A program made the position numbers and the translations under genes. Positions 5,886-9,487 of a DNA stretch of 9,487 nt are shown piece after piece. Where the stretch lies: positions 1 through 9,487 of the forward strand of contig JBAROU010000069.1 in NCBI GenBank assembly GCA_049642385.1, read 5' to 3'. The DNA comes from JBAROU01 sp049642385. GTDB taxonomy: Bacteria > Chloroflexota > Dehalococcoidia > DSTF01 > RBG-16-68-14. The notes below the pieces were generated by a model that saw nothing but the letters and a program-made list of their open reading frames with translations, did no database searches and had not been told where the DNA came from. The first letter of the stretch is position 1, and each line of letters begins with the position of its first letter.

Positions 5886-8344
5886 GGGGGTGGCTCCTCG
5901 TTATCGTCGTCCTTCGCGTTCGCCGGCCGCTGAGCCGGGCGGCGACGCGCGGTGGCAGCAGCGCGTCGCGCCATCCGACCGAGGCGGTCCATCACGCGCC
6001 TGTTCAACGTGTCGGCTGGATAGCGCCCACGCGCGTTAGCTTCGCCTGCCGGCACGCCAGTAAGGATCTCAATCCCCTGATCCACGTTCGAGGCGGCCCA
6101 GACATGAAACCGGCCCTCTCGCACCGCATCGACGACGTCTTTGCGCAGCATGAGATGCTTCACGTTTTCGGTCGGGATCGTAACGCCCTGGTCGCCGGTT
6201 AGACCTTTCGCCTTGCAGACTTCATAGAACCCTTCGATCTTTTCGTTCACACCACCGATCGCCTGCACCTCGCCGCGCTGGTTCACCGAACCGGTGACGG
6301 CGATGCCCTGCCGAATCGGGACGTCCGCCACCGCCGAAAGCAGCGCATACAGCTCGGCCGCCGATGCGCTGTCGCCGTCGACCTCGCTGTACGTCTGCTC
6401 GAAGCCGATCGTGGCGGAGAGCGCGAGCGCGCGCTCTTGGGCGTACTTACCGTGCAGGTAGCCGTTCAGAATTGCGAAGCCTTTGCTGTGGAGCCGGCCC
6501 GACATCTGGATCTCGCGTTCGATGTTGACGACCTGGCCGCGACCGACCGACACACGCGCAGTGATCCGGCTCGGCCGGCCGAAGCGGTAATCGCCCAGGT
6601 CGTACACCGAGAGACCGTTCACCTGGCCGACGACCTCGCCTCGGGTATCGATGAAGACCGTGCCCTCTTCGATCAGCGCCTGCACGCGCTCTTCAATGAG
6701 GTTCGACCGATAGACCTTCTCATCGATGGCTCGCTCCACGTGCTCGCCGCGGACGAGCTCGCTCTCCTCCTTCGAGGCCCAGAAGTCCGCCTCCGTGAGC
6801 AGGTTGCCGATATCGATGAAGCGCGTCGAGAGCTTGTTCTGGTGCTCGATCAAGCGCGAGCCGTATTCGACGGCGCGGGCCACGGCTGTCCGGTGGAAGG
6901 GGCGAAGACCTTCCTGGCTCACGCGACTGCTGATGAATCCGGCGTAGAGCCCGACACAGTCCGGGCTGCGGTCCATCTCGACACCGAAGTCGGCCTTGAC
7001 GCGAAACAGCTTCGGATAATCTTCATCGGATCGCGACAGCAGCGGGTGTATCCAGGGCTGCCCGATGAGCACGACTTTCACATCGAGCGGGATCGGTTGC
7101 GGCGTAAGCGTGGCGACAGGGATAGCGCTGAATTGCTCGCCCAGATTCTCGATACGGGCCTCCCGACAGCGCAGCGTGCGCTTGAGCGTCTCCCAGATGA
7201 TGGGAACGGTCAGCAGATCCGTCGCCTGAAGGATGAGATATCCCCCGTTCGCTCGATGGACAGCACCTGCCTTGATCATCGTGTGGTCCGTGCTCACGGC
7301 ACCGAACATTGAGCGGTAATCGACGCGACCGAACAGGTTGTAATACGTGGGGTTCTCTTCGATCACGACCGGCGCGCCCGCCTCCCCATCGCGCGATACG
7401 ATCACGTTCACTCTGTAGCGCGTGAAGAACTCCTCTGCGGGCGGGCGCATCATCGCCGCTGGCGCGGCCTCCTGTTCTGTCGCGCGGAACATGTCGAGGT
7501 GTTCGGCGATGTCGTCCTGCACCTGCCTCAGGTACTCGATCGCCTTCGGGATGTCGACGTACTCCTGGCGCGGCTCATCGAGCAGTGGCGTGATTGCAAG
7601 CAATCCGACCATCTTGTCGAGGTCACGCACGCGTGCGGCCGCCTCCTTGTCCAGACGTCTCGCCTGCACCGTCGCCTGCGAAATCAGTGCGGGCAGATCT
7701 GACCCTTTCGCCTGGAGCGCGTTCCGGGTGTCCTCCGGCATCTCCATGAACTCATCGCGGCTCATTGGTGTGCCGTCTTCCTTTAGCGGCACCGTGGCCA
7801 CGCCCATAGGCGTGATGTTGAGCGTGAAGCCACGCTTCCGCGCCTCCTCCTCCACGTGCGCGAACGCCTGGTCACGCTCGGTTTGGATGTCGCGCAGCAG
7901 CTCCTCGCGCTTCTCCGCGTAGGCATCGCTCTCGAAGTGTCGCGGTATCTCACGCCGCGACGCCTCGACGAAGGCGTCCATATCGCGCGCGAAGGCGTGG
8001 CCCCTGCCTGGCGGCAGGCTCATCACCGAAGGCGCGCGGTGGTCGGTGAAGTTGTAGACGTAGCACCAATCCGGCGGCGGCGGCCGTTCGGCGGCAACGC
8101 GCCCTACGACAGCGCGCAGCGTCGACGTGCGGCCCGTGCCCGCCGGCCCGGCGACGACGAGGTTGTAGCCGTCTGCCTCGATTTCCAGCCCGAACTCGAT
8201 CGAGCGTAATGCCCGTTCCTGCCCTACCGTGCCATCGAGCGGCGCGACCTCGGCCGTCGTCTCGAAGCCAAGCTGCGAGGGATCGCAGGGACGGAACAGA
8301 TCTTCCGTCGCCACGCGCCTATCGGGAGAGCCGTCTGTTGCCAT
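5882..8344 (-). CDS. LonC-type (AAA_32/Lon_C) protease with degenerate ATPase motifs
   Basis: The 820-residue protein combines an N-terminal AAA-like module, a helical insert and a C-terminal Lon peptidase domain. The protease dyad is Ser659 in DGDSASAAEL and Lys702 in GGVNEKIEGF, 43 residues apart as in E. coli Lon (Ser679/Lys722). The P-loop is GPAGTGRTS (66-74), with Arg where Walker A has Lys. The Walker B position reads GGYLILQATD (367-376), with no Asp-Glu after the hydrophobic strand. Such changes are typical of the LonC/YcbZ-like branch, one member of which (Meiothermus taiwanensis LonC) was described as ATP-independent. The last 45 residues are rich in Arg and Ala, then acidic, unlike the core. 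GTG 8395 and ATG 8368 are in frame upstream, but ATG 8344 has GGAGG four bases away and a promoter behind it. The gene heads an operon with the Nudix gene and probably serves protein quality control. Confidence 0.93.
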   Translation of the reverse strand: MATDGSPDRRVATEDLFRPCDPSQLGFETTAEVAPLDGTVGQERALRSIEFGLEIEADGYNLVVAGPAGTGRTSTLRAVVGRVAAERPPPPDWCYVYNFTDHRAPSVMSLPPGRGHAFARDMDAFVEASRREIPRHFESDAYAEKREELLRDIQTERDQAFAHVEEEARKRGFTLNITPMGVATVPLKEDGTPMSRDEFMEMPEDTRNALQAKGSDLPALISQATVQARRLDKEAAARVRDLDKMVGLLAITPLLDEPRQEYVDIPKAIEYLRQVQDDIAEHLDMFRATEQEAAPAAMMRPPAEEFFTRYRVNVIVSRDGEAGAPVVIEENPTYYNLFGRVDYRSMFGAVSTDHTMIKAGAVHRANGGYLILQATDLLTVPIIWETLKRTLRCREARIENLGEQFSAIPVATLTPQPIPLDVKVVLIGQPWIHPLLSRSDEDYPKLFRVKADFGVEMDRSPDCVGLYAGFISSRVSQEGLRPFHRTAVARAVEYGSRLIEHQNKLSTRFIDIGNLLTEADFWASKEESELVRGEHVERAIDEKVYRSNLIEERVQALIEEGTVFIDTRGEVVGQVNGLSVYDLGDYRFGRPSRITARVSVGRGQVVNIEREIQMSGRLHSKGFAILNGYLHGKYAQERALALSATIGFEQTYSEVDGDSASAAELYALLSAVADVPIRQGIAVTGSVNQRGEVQAIGGVNEKIEGFYEVCKAKGLTGDQGVTIPTENVKHLMLRKDVVDAVREGRFHVWAASNVDQGIEILTGVPAGEANARGRYPADTLNRRVMDRLGRMARRAAATARRRPAQRPANAKDDDNEEPPP
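5894..5899 (-). promoter_or_regulatory. ribosome binding site of the Nudix gene
   Basis: GAGGAG on the minus strand, eight bases before the ATG at 5885 and inside the last codons of the Lon-like gene. Confidence 0.7.
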
Positions 8345-8348
8345 GCGT

Positions 8349-8353
8349 CCTCC
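8349..8353 (-). promoter_or_regulatory. ribosome binding site deciding the Lon-like start
   Basis: GGAGG on the minus strand, four bases before the ATG at 8344. The two upstream in-frame starts (8368, 8395) have no such site and overlap the predicted promoter. Confidence 0.7.
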
Positions 8354-8366
8354 AGCGATTCGCTTC

Positions 8367-8395
8367 ATGATAGGCACTCGCTGCGCTTGCGTCAC
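8367..8395 (-). promoter_or_regulatory. promoter of the Lon-like/Nudix operon
   Basis: On the minus strand, GTGACG (8395-8390) as -35 is followed after 17 bases by TATCAT (8372-8367) as -10. The start of transcription would be near 8360, just ahead of the ribosome site at 8353. The -35 overlaps that of the divergent oxidoreductase promoter. Confidence 0.6.
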
Positions 8396-8414
8396 GGCCC
8401 GCCCGTAGTATGAT
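8387..8414 (+). promoter_or_regulatory. promoter of the LLM oxidoreductase gene
   Basis: TTGCGT (8387-8392) as -35 and TATGAT (8409-8414) as -10 are 16 bases apart. Transcription would start near 8421, giving a leader of about 31 bases that contains the ribosome site at 8437-8444. Confidence 0.6.
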
Positions 8415-8436
8415 GCCAGCGACTTCGCGACCTGAT

Positions 8437-8444
8437 GGAAGGAG
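8437..8444 (+). promoter_or_regulatory. ribosome binding site of the LLM oxidoreductase gene
   Basis: GGAAGGAG lies seven bases before the ATG at 8452. The upstream ATG codons at 8410 and 8413 fall inside or beside the -10 element, so they are not the start. Confidence 0.85.
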
Positions 8445-8451
8445 CGCCTGG

Positions 8452-9339
8452 ATGGAAATCGGACTGCATCTGCCTCACATGGGTCCGCTCGCGACGCGCG
8501 AAGGGCTCACCGGCTTCGCTCGGATGGCTGAGGAGCGCGGCTTCGAGTCGCTCTGGGTGAGCGACCACGTGATCATCCCACGCAACCTGAAGTCGCGCTA
8601 TCCGTACAGCCGCGACGGCAGCTTCCCTTTGCCGCCCGAACTCCCCATGCTCGAACCGCTGGCGACGCTCCAGTTCGTAGCCGCCGTCACCGAGCGCGCC
8701 AAGCTAGGTACGACGATCCTCGTCGCTCCGATGCGCAATCCGATCGTCACGGCCAAACAGTTCGCCTCGATCGACGTGCTGTCGAGCGGCCGGCTGATCA
8801 TCGGCGTGGGCGCTGGCTGGATGGCGGAAGAGTTCGAGATGCTCGGCGTCCCGTTCGCGAAGCGTGGCGCGCGCCTGGACGAGTACATCCAGCTCTTCAA
8901 TGAACTCTACACCAAGGACGAGCCGTCGTTTCACGGCACGTTCTGGCAGATCGACGAGGTCGGCTTCGCGCCGAAGCCAGTGCAGAAACCGCACCCGCCG
9001 ATCTGGGTCGGCGGCCACAGCGCGCCCGCGCTCCGACGAGCCGGCCGCCACGCCGACGCCTGGCACGCCGCATACGTCGGGCCGGACCTGCTGCGACAGC
9101 AGTTCCAGCAGGTGCGCGAGCACGCGGAAGCGGCCGGCCGCGACCCGAACAGCGTCGAGCTGACCGTGCGCACACGTCTGCCGCTGAACGACCCCGCGGC
9201 CGCGGTCGAGCAGCTCCAGCAGCTCCAGGAGCTGGGCGTGAAGCACCTGGTCACGGAGATCTTCACGATGGACCTCGAACGATCCGGGGAGCTAATGGAC
9301 GTCCTGGCGAAAGACGTGCGACTAAAGGCAGGCGTGTAA
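8452..9339 (+). CDS. LLM-class (luciferase-like) oxidoreductase, probably F420-dependent
   Basis: The 295-residue protein is a single TIM-barrel of the bacterial luciferase-like monooxygenase superfamily. It opens MEIGLHLPHMGP. Further family signatures are LWVSDHVIIP (34-43), LGTTILVAPMRNPIVTAKQFASIDVLS (85-111 region), GRLIIGVGAGWMAEEFEMLG (113-132), the conserved FAPKPVQKPHPPIWVGGHS (172-190) and ADAWH near 201-205. This set is closest to the TIGR03619-type group, usually annotated as F420-dependent. Such enzymes pass hydride between reduced F420 (or FMN) and a small molecule; the substrate cannot be told from sequence. Length is normal, and a longer start at 8410 is rejected on ribosome-site grounds. 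Near the C-terminus a short Gln/Leu run (EQLQQLQQLQELG region, 253-262) comes from repeated CAGCTC triplet pairs. It is transcribed alone from a promoter shared in part with the divergent protease operon. Confidence 0.93.
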   Translation: MEIGLHLPHMGPLATREGLTGFARMAEERGFESLWVSDHVIIPRNLKSRYPYSRDGSFPLPPELPMLEPLATLQFVAAVTERAKLGTTILVAPMRNPIVTAKQFASIDVLSSGRLIIGVGAGWMAEEFEMLGVPFAKRGARLDEYIQLFNELYTKDEPSFHGTFWQIDEVGFAPKPVQKPHPPIWVGGHSAPALRRAGRHADAWHAAYVGPDLLRQQFQQVREHAEAAGRDPNSVELTVRTRLPLNDPAAAVEQLQQLQELGVKHLVTEIFTMDLERSGELMDVLAKDVRLKAGV

Positions 9340-9387
9340 GAAATCGCCACCACGCCTCGAAATGTGCGGCTGGACTGCTACTCGATG

Positions 9388-9407
9388 CCGCACGATTCCT
9401 CGTGCGG
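9388..9407 (+). terminator. stem-loop downstream of the oxidoreductase gene
   Basis: CCGCACGA and TCGTGCGG form a perfect 8-bp GC-rich stem with a 4-base loop (UUCC as plus-strand RNA; GGAA, a GNRA loop, as minus-strand RNA), 48 bases after the stop at 9339. No T-run follows, so it may trim or protect the 3' end instead of acting as an intrinsic terminator. A third arm at 9364-9370 can compete for the 5' half. Confidence 0.45.
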
Positions 9408-9426
9408 TCTAGGCCCACACTCCACT

Positions 9427-9457
9427 TTGATCTCCCCTAGGTCACTGCCGCTACAAT
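9427..9457 (+). promoter_or_regulatory. possible promoter ahead of the right-edge gene
   Basis: TTGATC (9427-9432) and TACAAT (9452-9457) could be -35 and -10, but their spacing of 19 bases is long. Transcription would begin at about 9464, two or three bases before the ATG at 9467. Confidence 0.4.
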
Positions 9458-9466
9458 GGGTCTGCC

Positions 9467-9487
9467 ATGTGGGATTTCGGCCAGGCC
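9467..9487 (+). CDS. possible start of the next gene (7 codons visible)
   Basis: ATG at 9467 opens MWDFGQA, which runs off the right edge. There is no ribosome site upstream, but TACAAT lies ten bases before the ATG, so a near-leaderless start is conceivable. Seven codons are too few to identify a product or to be sure that this is a gene. Confidence 0.3.

Noticed and set aside
6437..7312. 291-codon plus-strand open frame opposite the Lon-like gene
   Set aside because: It is antisense to a well-supported protease domain, has no ribosome site or motif, and its composition (Asp/Ala/Arg/Val-rich) is what a GC-rich reverse frame gives.
8345..8395. Longer Lon-like starts at GTG 8395 and ATG 8368
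   Set aside because: Both lie on the predicted promoter and lack ribosome sites; ATG 8344 is backed by GGAGG.

Overview
The window is moderately GC-rich, tightly packed bacterial chromosome. It carries nine confident or probable genes, two of them cut by the window edges or nearly so, plus one doubtful small gene. An LLM-class flavin-type oxidoreductase that looks F420-dependent, short intergenic gaps and possible leaderless starts would fit a Chloroflexota or Actinobacteriota-like lineage. That placement is a guess from gene content; there is no rRNA or marker gene to test it. No tRNA, rRNA, CRISPR array, insertion sequence or phage gene is visible.

Left half (1-4356, all minus strand, transcribed right to left): a glycan-assembly operon. 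In order it holds a DPM1-like family 2 glycosyltransferase with two C-terminal membrane helices, a short UDP-sugar dehydrogenase lacking the usual C-terminal UDP-binding domain, an unrecognised 60-residue frame, a GT-C membrane glycosyltransferase, and a GT4 glycosyltransferase running off the left edge. Junctions are overlaps of 11 and 4 bases or gaps of 10 and 1 bases, so the genes are probably translationally coupled. The likely logic is that the GT2 enzyme charges a polyprenyl phosphate with a sugar, the dehydrogenase supplies a uronic-acid nucleotide sugar, the GT-C enzyme transfers the lipid-linked sugar outside the membrane, and the GT4 enzyme extends the glycan in the cytoplasm.

Middle (4357-5445): a 231-base intergenic stretch with two small hairpins; a 104-residue surface protein with signal segment, LPxTG-like LPSAG and C-terminal membrane anchor (minus); then, divergently, a small SRPBCC-fold protein (plus). 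The latter ends in a 4-base convergent overlap with the next gene.

Right half (5442-9487): a two-gene minus-strand operon, a LonC-type protease followed by a Nudix hydrolase with ATGA overlap, facing away from a plus-strand LLM oxidoreductase. The two promoters between them appear to share overlapping -35 elements. After the oxidoreductase comes a set of three repeat arms able to form two mutually exclusive hairpins, then the first seven codons of a possible next gene at the right edge.

Most of this is recognisable family content. The points most worth a second look are the degenerate ATPase motifs of the Lon-like protease, the sortase-like small surface protein, the truncated UDP-sugar dehydrogenase with its unexplained 60-residue neighbour, and the alternative hairpins at 9364-9407.
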